Of a stretch of 35,136 nt of DNA, positions 19,749 through 28,936 are shown one piece after another. A program made the position numbers and the translations under genes. The notes beneath the pieces are model-generated. The model did not search any database, had not been told where the DNA came from, and worked only from the letters and a program-made list of their open reading frames with translations. The stretch's first letter is position 1. Every line of letters starts with the position of its first letter. Source of the stretch: a virus; IMG/VR virus record IMGVR_UViG_3300042868_002711, positions 1-35,136 of that record; one strand, given 5' to 3'.

Positions 19749-21002
19749 ATGGCAGTAGTAATAGTTGACACTCCCGATGATTTCGGGTTAGTAAACAACG
19801 ATAATACCTTCGTGTTCTATTCTACCAACTACACGGCCACACAGCGGTTTCAGATTCTTATTCTCCCTTACACCTACCCGACAGATCCTATCATTGCGAC
19901 CTTTCGGGTATATCCGCGACCATCGACTGACGGCAATGTGAACCGTGCTTTCTTCGACCCTTCGAGAACGCTGCAAAGCCTTATCAGTTCTGACATTGCC
20001 ATACCATCGGCCAATCATCAAGGCTTTATCCAATGCCTTAACAGTCATACGGAATACAACCTACTTGTAAGGGAGGAGGACAAAGACGCGGCAGGCGTGT
20101 ATCAACTTGGCGATCTTACGATCAGTTCGGTTAAGAGTGTGTGGAATGGAGTAAAGAAGCACGTTGATTGGCTTGACTTCGACTACAATCTGTACATCAT
20201 GGGTACATCGGCCAATCGTTTCCTGACCGAATCGCCCCGCACAATCTACCTGAACGATGACCAAAGTCAGTTTTTGCACTTCATAAGCACATCGTCCACC
20301 AATGGATTTGAATACACCATCAACGTTTTCAATTCGGCAGGCACTCAAACCTTCACATCAAGGGTATCGAATCCGAACGCGGCAAGCATAGCAAGCGGCT
20401 ACGGGTATAAGTACCTTCGGATTCCAGTAGGCAGCTACGACATTGCCAATGTTGACCCTGCATTAGCGACCACCGCAGGTATTAACACCTGCTTAGTTGG
20501 CGCAAGCTATTACACCATCAAGCTAACACGTTCGGGAGTTGCCAAAAGTGAAACCTTCACATTCTACCTTAATCAGAAATGCACGAAGTACACACCTATT
20601 CGTCTGCAATGGCTCAACCGTTTGGGCGGTTATGATGCGTTCAACTTCACATTGAAGAGCGAAGAGACAACAGATGTCAAGAGGGCTAACTTCGTTCAAC
20701 AGCCGAGGGTGTTCAGCGGCACGGGGTGGGATTACACAAAGATGTCGAGAGGCCGAACGGAATACGACACTCAGGAAATGGTTACTTTGAAGGTTAATAC
20801 AGACTACCTGACAGATGCAGAAAGCGCATGGATGGCCGACCTGTTCGGGTCTCCAGTCATTTATCAAGAGATCAACAATGAATTGATCGCGGTTAACATT
20901 GACGGCAAGAGCATTAGTAAACAGACATCATTGAATGATAAGCTGATGCAGTACACTTTCGACATCGACTACTCAATGACAAATACTAGACAACGTGGTT
21001 GA
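19749..21002 (+). CDS. Virion structural protein, tail/baseplate type (417 aa)
   Basis: A beta-rich 417-aa protein with few charged helices and many Thr, Ser, Tyr and Phe residues, typical of tail proteins. A conserved-looking block at about residues 278-300 (CTKYTPIRLQWLNRLGGYDA) and the following FNFTLKSEETTD resemble structural proteins that I associate with Bacteroidota siphophages. It is located between the neck protein and a larger tail protein upstream of the tape measure. It could be a distal tail or baseplate component; the exact role is not visible. Upstream at 19717-19727 is TCTTATATTCA, a weak promoter-like element. Its stop overlaps the next GTG start by eight bases. Confidence 0.65.
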   Translation: MAVVIVDTPDDFGLVNNDNTFVFYSTNYTATQRFQILILPYTYPTDPIIATFRVYPRPSTDGNVNRAFFDPSRTLQSLISSDIAIPSANHQGFIQCLNSHTEYNLLVREEDKDAAGVYQLGDLTISSVKSVWNGVKKHVDWLDFDYNLYIMGTSANRFLTESPRTIYLNDDQSQFLHFISTSSTNGFEYTINVFNSAGTQTFTSRVSNPNAASIASGYGYKYLRIPVGSYDIANVDPALATTAGINTCLVGASYYTIKLTRSGVAKSETFTFYLNQKCTKYTPIRLQWLNRLGGYDAFNFTLKSEETTDVKRANFVQQPRVFSGTGWDYTKMSRGRTEYDTQEMVTLKVNTDYLTDAESAWMADLFGSPVIYQEINNELIAVNIDGKSISKQTSLNDKLMQYTFDIDYSMTNTRQRG

Positions 21003-23661
21003 GGTACTGATCGAGGGTAGGAGATTGGATGTGTTCGAGGGGTTTGACTTCTCGTTCAATTACGGTATTGCCGACATCCGCGACCCGAACAAACGAAGCA
21101 CGGAATACACTAAGACCATCCGCTGCCCATCAACCCCGAACAACGACCTTCTGTTCGGTCACGTTTACGATGTGAACATCAGCAACCCGTTCAACTCAGG
21201 TAGCACTAACATAGAGGTAAATTTCAACCCGAACAAGAAAGCCGAATGCAGGGTAATTGCAGACGGCATTGAGGTAATGGGTGGCGTGGTTCAATTGCGA
21301 CAGGTTACTATTGACCTGTCTCGATACACGTATGAGGTCATCTTCATAGGAAAGCTGAAGAATATATTCTCCGTTTTGGGCGATGACCAACTTAACGGAT
21401 TTGATGACAATGGATTGCCTCTAATTGACTTTAGCGACCTTGACCACATCCTATCACATACGGACGTTGAATCAAGTTGGTACAACACAACGGGCTACAC
21501 CTATCCATTAATTGACTACGGACTATCGTGGGAGTTCGATGGAGACAATAGACGCATTTATGATGTGGAGGACTTTCGGCCTGCGGTGTTTCTAAAGACC
21601 ATCGTTGATAGACTGTTTGCGTATGCCAATTATACCTATACATCCGCGTTCCTTTCGTCTCCATTATTTGAGAAGTTCATTATTCCGTGGTACTCGGAAA
21701 CCTTCACGCTGACGGAAGATCAAATAAACGAACGGCAAATGATAGCCGAATCGGATGTTGATCAAGAGGTGTTAGCAGGACTTACACCGATAATGATCCA
21801 GAACACTCAATATGGATTCAAGCGGTTAGAGTTTGAAGACTACGTTGACACTAACGGACAATGGAATCCAACAAACGACACATTTTCACCTGCATTTATC
21901 GGCTACAATGAGTTCAATGTAAACCTAAATTTCACGGTTACTAGAATACAGCCTAACGTGGTCGGTGACGTGTTGCCTGCATTGTTACAAGTGTATCGGT
22001 TAAGTGGAGGCAATACGACCATCGTTGATGCGGTTGTATTCGACATTGATATTCCAGAGAACACGGGCGGCACGGGACAAACGGCAACCACTAACTTTCA
22101 ATGGTCATCAATGCAGTCGTTAGGATTCATTGGCGATGAGTTTTGGGTAGAGATATGGTTCGAGCAATTAGCCATCACATTCATGCTTGGAGACTTCACC
22201 GTTGAAATGAACGAGGGAAGTAGGTTTTTCAATGTCGTATCGGAGCAACAGATATTTGAAGAGGCGGATGTTTACATGAATAATTTCATCCCGAACGTCA
22301 AGATGGCCGACCTTCTTCTTTCGGTGTTCAAAATGTTCAATCTTTATGTTGAGGTTGACCCGTTGGATGAAACCAATCTCATAATTGAGACACGGTTCAC
22401 ATATTATGCGGGTGGTTCGAATGTGGACTGGACGCACAAACTAGCACGGGATAAGACCATCACAATTCAACCGCTAGGGCTGCTTACTGCAAAGGAATAC
22501 ACCTATACCTACGAAGAGGATGAGGATTATTACAACCAACGCTATCAAGATTCAAAGGGCTACACATACGGCAGAAGGAAGCGGTCAATAGATAACGACT
22601 TTGTGACATCGAAGAACGTTCAAAGCATTGTATTTTCTCCGACCCCGTTAGTGAACGATGGAAACTCTTCGCGGATAATTCCAAAGATATACGATGCAGA
22701 CATTGAAGAAGGACGTAAGCCGACATCAATAAACATCAGAGTGCTTTATTATGCAGGTGTGCTACCTTCTGCGCCAACGTGGAAATACAGATACAACGCG
22801 GGAACTACCATACAACAGAAGAGCGTATATCCGTATGCAGGCCACTTAGACAATCCGATCACACCGACATTTGACCTTAACTTCGGCATACCGTCCGAAC
22901 TGTACTACACGGCCAATGGGTTCACGGGAACGCTGCAATACACGAACGCCAATCTGTTCAACCTATACCACAAAGGCTATTTGGATGAAGTGTCAGATAA
23001 GGATTCAAAGGTTATGACGGGGATGTTTCAACTAAGTGCATTGGACATCTTCAACCTGAATTTCAGGAATCAGATAATCATTGACAATTGCTACTGGAGA
23101 CTCAATAAGATAATGAATTACAACCCGTTCAGCGATGGTCTGACAAAGGTTGAACTGATAAAGGTTAGGGATGTAATACCATTCGTTGCCACCACTTTCA
23201 CCAATGGCACGGGCGGCACAGTAGGTAGTGGGTTGAATTGGGAAGATAGACCCGTGACCAATCGAACTAGCAAAACGAGCAGCAACGAACTACCCGAATT
23301 TCAAGGCACGGTCAATGGGCGATTCAATCGAGTGTCATCAGCGGCCTTCGGTTATGGCATTACAGGCAACTACAATTACATAGGTGACGGCAGCTATAAC
23401 GTGACCATCATTGGAAACAGGAACGCGGTTGTGAACGGGGCGTACAACGTGACCATAATCAACACAGAAGGCGTGACCGTTGGGCAGTCCAACGTCACGG
23501 TGTTGGATGGCGAGTTCACCTACCCGATAAGCGTAATAGACGGAGGCTTTGACATTGCACTCGACCCTAACGACCAATCATTGATAAGGGTGGTCGATGG
23601 AGGGTTCAACATAGTTCAAGCGATTAACACAACAACCTTAACAAATTTGATCAATGGCTAA
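20995..23661 (+). CDS. Large tail/baseplate protein with C-terminal beta repeats (888 aa)
   Basis: The largest virion protein. GTG at 20995 is the start that fits the overlap with the previous gene. The N-terminal part contains VFEGFDFSFNYGIADIRDPN and then KRSTEYTKTIRCP, a pattern I recall from Bacteroidota phage tail proteins. Its middle is beta-rich and acidic. The C-terminus (about residues 785-885) consists of short repeats: GNYNYIGDGSYNVTIIGNRN, AVVNGAYNVTIINTEG and VGQSNVTV, then two IDGGFDI/VDGGFNI copies. These resemble beta-helix or beta-prism tips that contact receptors. A baseplate hub or receptor-binding tail-tip role is inferred; no enzyme motif is seen. Confidence 0.7.
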   Translation: MVEVLIEGRRLDVFEGFDFSFNYGIADIRDPNKRSTEYTKTIRCPSTPNNDLLFGHVYDVNISNPFNSGSTNIEVNFNPNKKAECRVIADGIEVMGGVVQLRQVTIDLSRYTYEVIFIGKLKNIFSVLGDDQLNGFDDNGLPLIDFSDLDHILSHTDVESSWYNTTGYTYPLIDYGLSWEFDGDNRRIYDVEDFRPAVFLKTIVDRLFAYANYTYTSAFLSSPLFEKFIIPWYSETFTLTEDQINERQMIAESDVDQEVLAGLTPIMIQNTQYGFKRLEFEDYVDTNGQWNPTNDTFSPAFIGYNEFNVNLNFTVTRIQPNVVGDVLPALLQVYRLSGGNTTIVDAVVFDIDIPENTGGTGQTATTNFQWSSMQSLGFIGDEFWVEIWFEQLAITFMLGDFTVEMNEGSRFFNVVSEQQIFEEADVYMNNFIPNVKMADLLLSVFKMFNLYVEVDPLDETNLIIETRFTYYAGGSNVDWTHKLARDKTITIQPLGLLTAKEYTYTYEEDEDYYNQRYQDSKGYTYGRRKRSIDNDFVTSKNVQSIVFSPTPLVNDGNSSRIIPKIYDADIEEGRKPTSINIRVLYYAGVLPSAPTWKYRYNAGTTIQQKSVYPYAGHLDNPITPTFDLNFGIPSELYYTANGFTGTLQYTNANLFNLYHKGYLDEVSDKDSKVMTGMFQLSALDIFNLNFRNQIIIDNCYWRLNKIMNYNPFSDGLTKVELIKVRDVIPFVATTFTNGTGGTVGSGLNWEDRPVTNRTSKTSSNELPEFQGTVNGRFNRVSSAAFGYGITGNYNYIGDGSYNVTIIGNRNAVVNGAYNVTIINTEGVTVGQSNVTVLDGEFTYPISVIDGGFDIALDPNDQSLIRVVDGGFNIVQAINTTTLTNLING

Positions 23662-24235
23662 TACAATGAACGCGCGTCAGATAATGAAGCGCACGGCAAC
23701 GGCAAGCACTATACCAACAATTCCATCTTCGTCAGACCATACGGACGGCACATGGTTAGCTACGGATATTTACAAGGGCGAGATGTTCTACAACGAGGCG
23801 AATGATTCGCTTTGGACACGCGGCACAAATGGCATTGTTCATTTGGGAGGTCGGGCGAAGTTGGTTATACCAACGGCTCAGGTGTTGACACTTAACAGCG
23901 TTCCAGTTGCCTTCGGGTTGACCGTTCCAAGTGGGTATTATGCGCAGGTACTTGGGGCTTCGGCTTCCATCGTTTACAACAGCGCAGCCTATGCCACAAA
24001 CACGCAATTGCAATTGACAAACGGAGGCGCGGCAGCACTTGGAACGATAGGGAATAACTTTCTTGCATCGACCGTGAGCAAGACCACCACATCATATTCA
24101 CCTGAAAATCCGACCGCAGGACAAACCCAAGTGCTTACGGCCACCGATGTTTTCGTAATCGCTAGAACAGGCAACCCAACGGCAGGCGATTCAGACATCA
24201 CAGTTTACCTCACCTATGTTCTAATTAAAATATAA
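23654..24235 (+). CDS. Tail appendage structural protein (193 aa)
   Basis: A 193-aa protein overlapping the previous gene by eight bases and ending in a TAATG overlap with the tape measure gene. The centre, DIYKGEMFYNEANDSLWTRG at about residues 38-57, is the repeat-like motif (xGExFYNxxDxxLWxR) seen in many phage tail fibre proteins. The remainder is a beta-rich domain with Ala, Thr, Asn and Gly. It is probably a minor tail or fibre-like component that sits with the preceding large protein. No chaperone or enzyme motif is visible. Confidence 0.65.
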   Translation: MANTMNARQIMKRTATASTIPTIPSSSDHTDGTWLATDIYKGEMFYNEANDSLWTRGTNGIVHLGGRAKLVIPTAQVLTLNSVPVAFGLTVPSGYYAQVLGASASIVYNSAAYATNTQLQLTNGGAAALGTIGNNFLASTVSKTTTSYSPENPTAGQTQVLTATDVFVIARTGNPTAGDSDITVYLTYVLIKI

Positions 24236-26073
24236 TGGCCGACACTAAAAAGGTTATCATTGATCTTGAGGTTCAGGACGATGATGTTTCGGCAGCGTTG
24301 AAGAGTGTTGATAAGCAACTCGACAACACAAAAGACCGCGTTAAGAACCTAAAGAAAGAGACGGATAAAACGTCTCAGGCAATGTCATCGGGCTTCAAAG
24401 CAGGTGCAGATGCCGCGTCAATAATCCCCGGACCTATTGGACAAGCGGCTACGGCAATGAGCGGTCTAACATCAGGCGTTGCAAATTTCGTTACGGGTTT
24501 AAGCAAGGTCAGAATCGCAGTTATAGCAACGGGTGTAGGCGCGTTCGTGTTGGTCATCGGAACGCTCATAACCTACTTCACCGAAACGGAGAAAGGGGCG
24601 CAGAAATTACGGGTTGTAATGGCAGGTCTTGGCGCGGTTGTGCGAACGGTTGCCGATGCTATAATGACGTTGAACTTCTCAGACCTCACATCGAAGATCA
24701 AGGACAACACGAACGCGGCTATTGCGAACGCCAACGCATTGAATAAGGTTGAAGAGGCCGAAGGTGACCTGACTGTAAAACGTGCCGAGGCGAATAAAGA
24801 AATAGCAAAAGCGCGACTGATAGCCGATGACCTTACAAAGTCAACAGAAGAACGTATCGCGGCAGTTCAGAAAGCGGGTGCGATTGAAGAGGCGGTGGCG
24901 CGTGAAGAGTTGCAGATTGCGGCAATGAAGCTGAAAGCGTTGGAGGACAACATGAACCGAAAGGCCGATGCAAGCGAAGAGGAACGTGACCAAGTTGACG
25001 AAGCGAAGGTTAGGATGGCAGACCTTGAACGCGAAACCATCATGCGCCAAAAGCGGTTAGGTTCGGAGGTTCAGGGATTGAAGAACGAAGAGGCAGCGGC
25101 TGACAAGGAAAGAGACGCACAACACTTGGCGGATAAGAAAGCAAGGAATGACGCTGAGTTGCAACTGGCTAAAGAACGGGCTGATGAGTTGGTGAAACTA
25201 GAGGCTGAACGCGCTAGAAGATTCGAGGAAGTTCAAAAGGCTGAAAAGGAAACCAAGGACTGGTTTGACGAGCAAAAAGCAAAAACACAAGAAGAAAAGG
25301 ACGCTCTTGAAATAGAAAGGGCATTACAGGCCGCAAAAGATAAGCATCAGATAGTTTCGGAAGCTATCTTTTCACTAAACCTTGAATCGAATGAAAAATT
25401 AGCATTATGGGACGAGGCTAATAAATTGCTTGAATCCGAACTGTTCGAGATCGAAACGGCAATGATGATCGAGGATGAGCAGAAACGACAAGACGCGATA
25501 CAGGCAGTAAAAGATAAAGCGGCAGCACGAGATAAAACCGCACAAGAAAAAATATTAGAGGAAGAGAAACGAATAAGAGAACTTAAAATACGGGCGGCTC
25601 GAAGTTTAGCATCAACGCTTGGGTCTATTGGTGACTTGCTACAACAGCAAGGTCTTGAGAATACGGCAGCGGCTAAAACGCTGGCAGTTGCTCAGATTTT
25701 GATCGACACTGCAATAGCTATTTCAGGCGCAATAGCTACTGCAACAAGGGCAAGCGCATCCCCGTGGGATATGATTGCAGGTATCGCGGCAGGTATTGCG
25801 GCAGTTGTTTCGGGCATCGCATCTGCAACCTCGATATTGAACAAGGCAAATGTAGGGGGTGCAAGCGCGTCATCACCATCAGTAGCATCCGTATCTTCAA
25901 TGGCCTCTGCCGCTCCACAGATAGCACCCGTCACGACCAACACGACCCAATTAGGCAACACCGAACAGGCTGAATTGATGCCTATTCAGGCGTTTGTGGT
26001 TGAAACACAGATAACAGGCTCACAGAATAATATTAACCAAATAGAATCACAGGCCACCTTCGGAGGCGGTTAA
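24235..26073 (+). CDS. Tape measure protein
   Basis: A 612-aa, largely alpha-helical protein with the profile of a tail tape measure protein. A hydrophobic segment at about residues 85-115 (VRIAVIATGVGAFVLVIGTL) is followed by long charged Ala/Glu/Lys-rich coiled coil (about 150-470) and a second hydrophobic Ala/Gly/Ile-rich region (AVAQILIDTAIAISGAIATA) near residues 480-545. The C-terminus is Ser/Ala/Thr-rich and flexible. Tape measures set tail length; at roughly 0.15 nm per residue, 612 aa predicts a tail near 90 nm, so a siphovirus-like particle is likely. The gene lies before the capsid genes, not after them as usual. Confidence 0.85.
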   Translation: MADTKKVIIDLEVQDDDVSAALKSVDKQLDNTKDRVKNLKKETDKTSQAMSSGFKAGADAASIIPGPIGQAATAMSGLTSGVANFVTGLSKVRIAVIATGVGAFVLVIGTLITYFTETEKGAQKLRVVMAGLGAVVRTVADAIMTLNFSDLTSKIKDNTNAAIANANALNKVEEAEGDLTVKRAEANKEIAKARLIADDLTKSTEERIAAVQKAGAIEEAVAREELQIAAMKLKALEDNMNRKADASEEERDQVDEAKVRMADLERETIMRQKRLGSEVQGLKNEEAAADKERDAQHLADKKARNDAELQLAKERADELVKLEAERARRFEEVQKAEKETKDWFDEQKAKTQEEKDALEIERALQAAKDKHQIVSEAIFSLNLESNEKLALWDEANKLLESELFEIETAMMIEDEQKRQDAIQAVKDKAAARDKTAQEKILEEEKRIRELKIRAARSLASTLGSIGDLLQQQGLENTAAAKTLAVAQILIDTAIAISGAIATATRASASPWDMIAGIAAGIAAVVSGIASATSILNKANVGGASASSPSVASVSSMASAAPQIAPVTTNTTQLGNTEQAELMPIQAFVVETQITGSQNNINQIESQATFGGG

Positions 26074-26084
26074 AACTAAACATC

Positions 26085-26672
26085 ATGGAACGCAAACTAA
26101 TACACCTGACAATTGACGAAATGGATGATGAAACCCGCGTTGAAAAGGTTTCATTCGTTGACGATCCCGCAATCAAGCGCGACTGGATGGCATTCAGCAA
26201 GCAACCACACGCATTCAAGATACAAGATGCGGATAGGCGCATAGTGTCGGGTGCATTAATGGTAGCAGGGCAACCAATTTACCGAAGAGCAAAGGACGGT
26301 GAAGAGTATTACGTTCTGTTCAGCGCGGACGCTATCAAGAAGATAGTTTACAAATTCATGCGTGAGGGTCGGTTGTCTGAGGTTAATCAGATGCACGAAA
26401 CAGATGTCAAGGACGTGTTCATGTTTGAATCGTTCATCATTGATGCGACCCGTGGAATCAAAACACCCGAAGGCTTTGAAGAGTTACCTGACGGCTCGTG
26501 GTTCGGTTCATTCAAGGTCGATGATGATGAGACATGGGCAAAGGTCAAGGACGGCACATTCAGAGGTTTCAGCGTGGAGGGAATCTTTGACGAAGCGGTT
26601 GAACGCACGATGGATGAACGCATAATCCGCGAGATCATGGAGCAGATCAGCGGGGCAAATGGTACACTTTGA
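26085..26672 (+). CDS. Prohead protease, Peptidase_S78_2 (XkdF-like)
   Basis: A 195-aa serine protease of the XkdF-like Peptidase_S78_2 family, which processes capsid or scaffold during prohead maturation. Visible pattern: EKVSFVDDPAIKRDWMAF (20-37), RRIVSGALMVAGQPIYR (51-67), then NQMHE with His104, ESFIIDATRG and FRGFSVEGIF with Ser163, the probable nucleophile. Such proteases act inside the prohead. It is followed by a scaffold-like gene and the major capsid gene, a conserved order. No separate protease motif is seen elsewhere in the genome. Confidence 0.85.
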   Translation: MERKLIHLTIDEMDDETRVEKVSFVDDPAIKRDWMAFSKQPHAFKIQDADRRIVSGALMVAGQPIYRRAKDGEEYYVLFSADAIKKIVYKFMREGRLSEVNQMHETDVKDVFMFESFIIDATRGIKTPEGFEELPDGSWFGSFKVDDDETWAKVKDGTFRGFSVEGIFDEAVERTMDERIIREIMEQISGANGTL

Positions 26673-26702
26673 AACAATCGAATATTTACTAAAAAACAAG
26701 CT

Positions 26703-27299
26703 ATGAATATTTCAGAAGAAATAAAGGCAAAGATGCCCGCTATCAAGAAGCTATTGTTCGGCTCAGTTCAGAAATTCGTTGACGCGAAACTGGTTGACGG
26801 AACGATAGTAAGGATTGAACCCGAAGTGGCCGTTGGCGCAACCGTTCAAGTGATCGGTGCAGATGGAGAGTTGCTACCCGCACCCGATGCACAACATCAA
26901 CTTGAGGATGGAAGCGTTGTAAGCACAGAAGGCGGTTTGATCCTTGAGGTCATCGCAGCACCTGTAAAGGAGATTGAAGTTGAAGAGGTAATGGATGCTG
27001 CACCCGCTGCACCTGCACCTCCACAGTTGAACATGGAGGACATTCAAAAGGCCGTCATGGGAAAGGTTGCAGGCGCAATTACCGAACGAATCAACAATTT
27101 GAAGTTTGCAAGCGAGGCCGATGTTGCAGACCTAAAGAAAGCGGTCAACGAATTGGCCGACCTGTTCGAGAAGTTTGTGGCAACACCAACTGAGCAGCCG
27201 ACCAAGAAAGTAGAGAACTACTTTAAAACAGACGAACCAAACGACAACCTCAACAAGTGGTTGCAACTACGATCCACAAAAAAACAATCTAAAAACTAA
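26703..27299 (+). CDS. Scaffold-like capsid assembly protein
   Basis: A 198-aa protein directly before the major capsid gene and after the protease. The N-terminal part is helical and basic (EEIKAKMPAIKKLLFGSVQK). The middle has two related DGTIV/EDGSVV beta motifs (residues about 30-85, APDAQHQLEDGSVVSTEGG). A Pro/Ala-rich linker (DAAPAAPAPPQ) leads to a C-terminal coiled-coil-like helix (DVADLKKAVNELADLFEKF) and a basic tail. These are typical of scaffold proteins that guide capsid formation and are later removed. Function follows from position and this profile; I do not recall a formal family name. Confidence 0.65.
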   Translation: MNISEEIKAKMPAIKKLLFGSVQKFVDAKLVDGTIVRIEPEVAVGATVQVIGADGELLPAPDAQHQLEDGSVVSTEGGLILEVIAAPVKEIEVEEVMDAAPAAPAPPQLNMEDIQKAVMGKVAGAITERINNLKFASEADVADLKKAVNELADLFEKFVATPTEQPTKKVENYFKTDEPNDNLNKWLQLRSTKKQSKN

Positions 27300-27304
27300 C
27301 TACA

Positions 27305-28273
27305 ATGGCAAGCGCATTTAACGTAGCTGGACTGGTAAATTACATCGAGGAGAATGCGTTCCCTTTGATGGCAACAACCGTCAACACAGCAAAAATGATG
27401 AATCTTGTTGAGGTTATTCCAAACGTGAAAACCCCAACGAAACTACCTCTACTTTCTCAATCGGTTTACTTCCAAGCAGATGGTTGTAGCTTTGATGCAA
27501 GCGGTACTACCGTTTTCACACAAAGAACGCTCACTCCTGGTAAGTTCAAGGTGAACGTAGAATGGTGTCCAAAGGATTTGGAGACTAAGTTCTTCGCAAC
27601 CAAAATGAAGGCAGGGGCGCACATGGAGTCTGTAGAGCCTGCAGAGGTATTCGCTAAGATGACCGAGAACTTGCTTGCTCAAGTTGGTTCTGAAATCGAC
27701 AAATACATTTGGCAAGGTAGCGTTTCTGCACCAACGGCCAACAACGGTGCGTTTTGGGATGGTTTCATTACCACAATCGGAAGCGGTTACATCAATGCAA
27801 ACCTTGGAGGCACACCATTGACCACAGCTTTCACCGCTGCAAACGCTCAAGAGATGGCGTTCAGGTTGTACAACTCACTTGCTACGGCAGGTCTGACATC
27901 GAAAAGCGACCTGATCGGATTCGTAGGTTACGACACTTACGCTGTGCTTGTTCAAGCATTGGTTGTTGGAGGTTCAACTTACGGTACTGTTCTCAATGCA
28001 GGCGTGAAAGGAACTGTTGACACGGAATCTGCCGAAGGTCTTATCTTCAACGGTATTAACCTGAAATTCATTCCAGTTCAAGGGTTGACAGGAACTAAGA
28101 AAGTGTACGCAGGATCTGCATCACAGTTCTTCATCGGTGTTGACGCTGAATCAGACTTCTCTTCATTGGAAGTGTGGTACTCGAAAGATGACCGAAAGGT
28201 GAAGGCCGCATTGGAAATGAAGGTCGGCACACAGGTTGCCTTCCCTGCTGAAATCGCTGCAATCGTTCTTTAA
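27305..28273 (+). CDS. Major capsid protein
   Basis: A 322-aa protein with HK97-fold-like character, five bases after the scaffold gene. The N-terminal arm begins ASAFNVAGLVNYIEENAFPL, followed by a beta/alpha core with conserved-looking KFKVNVEWCPKDLETKF, a long helix region (EVFAKMTENLLAQVGSEIDK) and late beta strands (GLIFNGINLKFIPVQGL) ending with FIGVDAESDFSSLEVWYSKD. Its DNA is cleaner in codon use than much of the genome, as expected for a highly expressed gene. A strong terminator follows at 28280-28307. Identification rests on length, position after protease and scaffold, and this layout. Confidence 0.85.
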   Translation: MASAFNVAGLVNYIEENAFPLMATTVNTAKMMNLVEVIPNVKTPTKLPLLSQSVYFQADGCSFDASGTTVFTQRTLTPGKFKVNVEWCPKDLETKFFATKMKAGAHMESVEPAEVFAKMTENLLAQVGSEIDKYIWQGSVSAPTANNGAFWDGFITTIGSGYINANLGGTPLTTAFTAANAQEMAFRLYNSLATAGLTSKSDLIGFVGYDTYAVLVQALVVGGSTYGTVLNAGVKGTVDTESAEGLIFNGINLKFIPVQGLTGTKKVYAGSASQFFIGVDAESDFSSLEVWYSKDDRKVKAALEMKVGTQVAFPAEIAAIVL

Positions 28274-28279
28274 CTAATC

Positions 28280-28307
28280 AAGGGGTGGGCTTCGGTTCAC
28301 CCCTTTT
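28280..28307 (+). terminator. Terminator after the major capsid gene
   Basis: AAGGGGTG (28280-28287) pairs with CACCCCTT (28298-28305), an 8-bp stem around a 10-nt loop containing CTTCGG, followed by TT and AAAA. It lies seven bases after the capsid stop and probably reduces read-through into the tail tube gene. Confidence 0.75.
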
Positions 28308-28322
28308 AAAACACTCAAAAAC

Positions 28323-28844
28323 ATGGCTTGCGCATTAACACAAGGATTTACATTAGGGTGTAAAGAGGACATTGGAGGCATCAAGTCTGTCAGGTTTGCG
28401 GCTCTTGCTGATTACGTTGCGATGAACGCAACGGTGACCACGGGCGCGATCGTTTCATTCTCGGCAGCTACTCAGTCATTCCGAAAGTATGAGTTGACGA
28501 AGGAAGAGAGTATGTTCAGCGATGACCCGACAGCGGGCAACCGAAATGGATCATTGCACTATGTACCTTCGCTTACTTTCGTGCTTCGTAAACTGGAAGT
28601 AACCAAACGTAACGAGATGCAACTGTTGGCTAAGAATCGCGTAGTTGCGATCATTGAAACGAACGAAGCAACACCGCAGTATTGGGTGGCAGGTTACGCC
28701 AACGGGCTAGACTTCGCTTCAGGAACGGGTGCAACTGGCACGGCATTCGCAGATCTTAACGGGTACACAATGACCTTCAATGGACTTGAGCCGAATCCGA
28801 TGATCTCAATACCATCTGCACTACTTGCCTCGATCACGGCATAA
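28323..28844 (+). CDS. Major tail tube protein
   Basis: A 173-aa protein starting MACALTQGFTLGCKEDIGGI, a signature I associate with the tail tube proteins of Bacteroidota siphophages; KLEVTKRNEMQLLAKNR and VVAIIETNE near residues 97-120 and a terminal GYTMTFNGLEPNP fit the same pattern. Tail tube subunits stack as hexamers around the tape measure. It lies between two terminators, so it may be expressed with the capsid gene at high level. No promoter is evident in the 16 bases between the capsid terminator and its ATG, so read-through is expected. Confidence 0.75.
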   Translation: MACALTQGFTLGCKEDIGGIKSVRFAALADYVAMNATVTTGAIVSFSAATQSFRKYELTKEESMFSDDPTAGNRNGSLHYVPSLTFVLRKLEVTKRNEMQLLAKNRVVAIIETNEATPQYWVAGYANGLDFASGTGATGTAFADLNGYTMTFNGLEPNPMISIPSALLASITA

Positions 28845-28863
28845 CGCATATTAACGATTTAAG

Positions 28864-28894
28864 AAAGCCCTGCATGATGTAGGGCTTTTTTTTT
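28864..28894 (+). terminator. Strong rho-independent terminator after the tail tube gene
   Basis: An 11-bp stem (28864-28888) with a triloop: AAAGCCCTGCA pairs with TGTAGGGCTTT, one G-T pair, followed by six more Ts. It is the clearest terminator in the window. Its U-tract runs directly into the -33 box (TTTG at 28892-28895) of a likely promoter for the next gene. Confidence 0.88.
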
Positions 28895-28922
28895 GAAACA
28901 AAACCACCTAATCTTATATTTA
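28892..28922 (+). promoter_or_regulatory. Bacteroidota-type promoter after the terminator
   Basis: TTTG at 28892-28895, a 19-bp spacer and TAtaTTTA at 28915-28922, one mismatch from the TAnnTTTG consensus. Transcription would begin near 28927, ten bases before the ATG at 28937. The first Ts of the box belong to the terminator's U-tract. TCTTATATT here also occurs at 19717 before another virion gene, but that site lacks a clear -33 box. Confidence 0.62.
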
Positions 28923-28936
28923 AGTAAAAGCAACCA

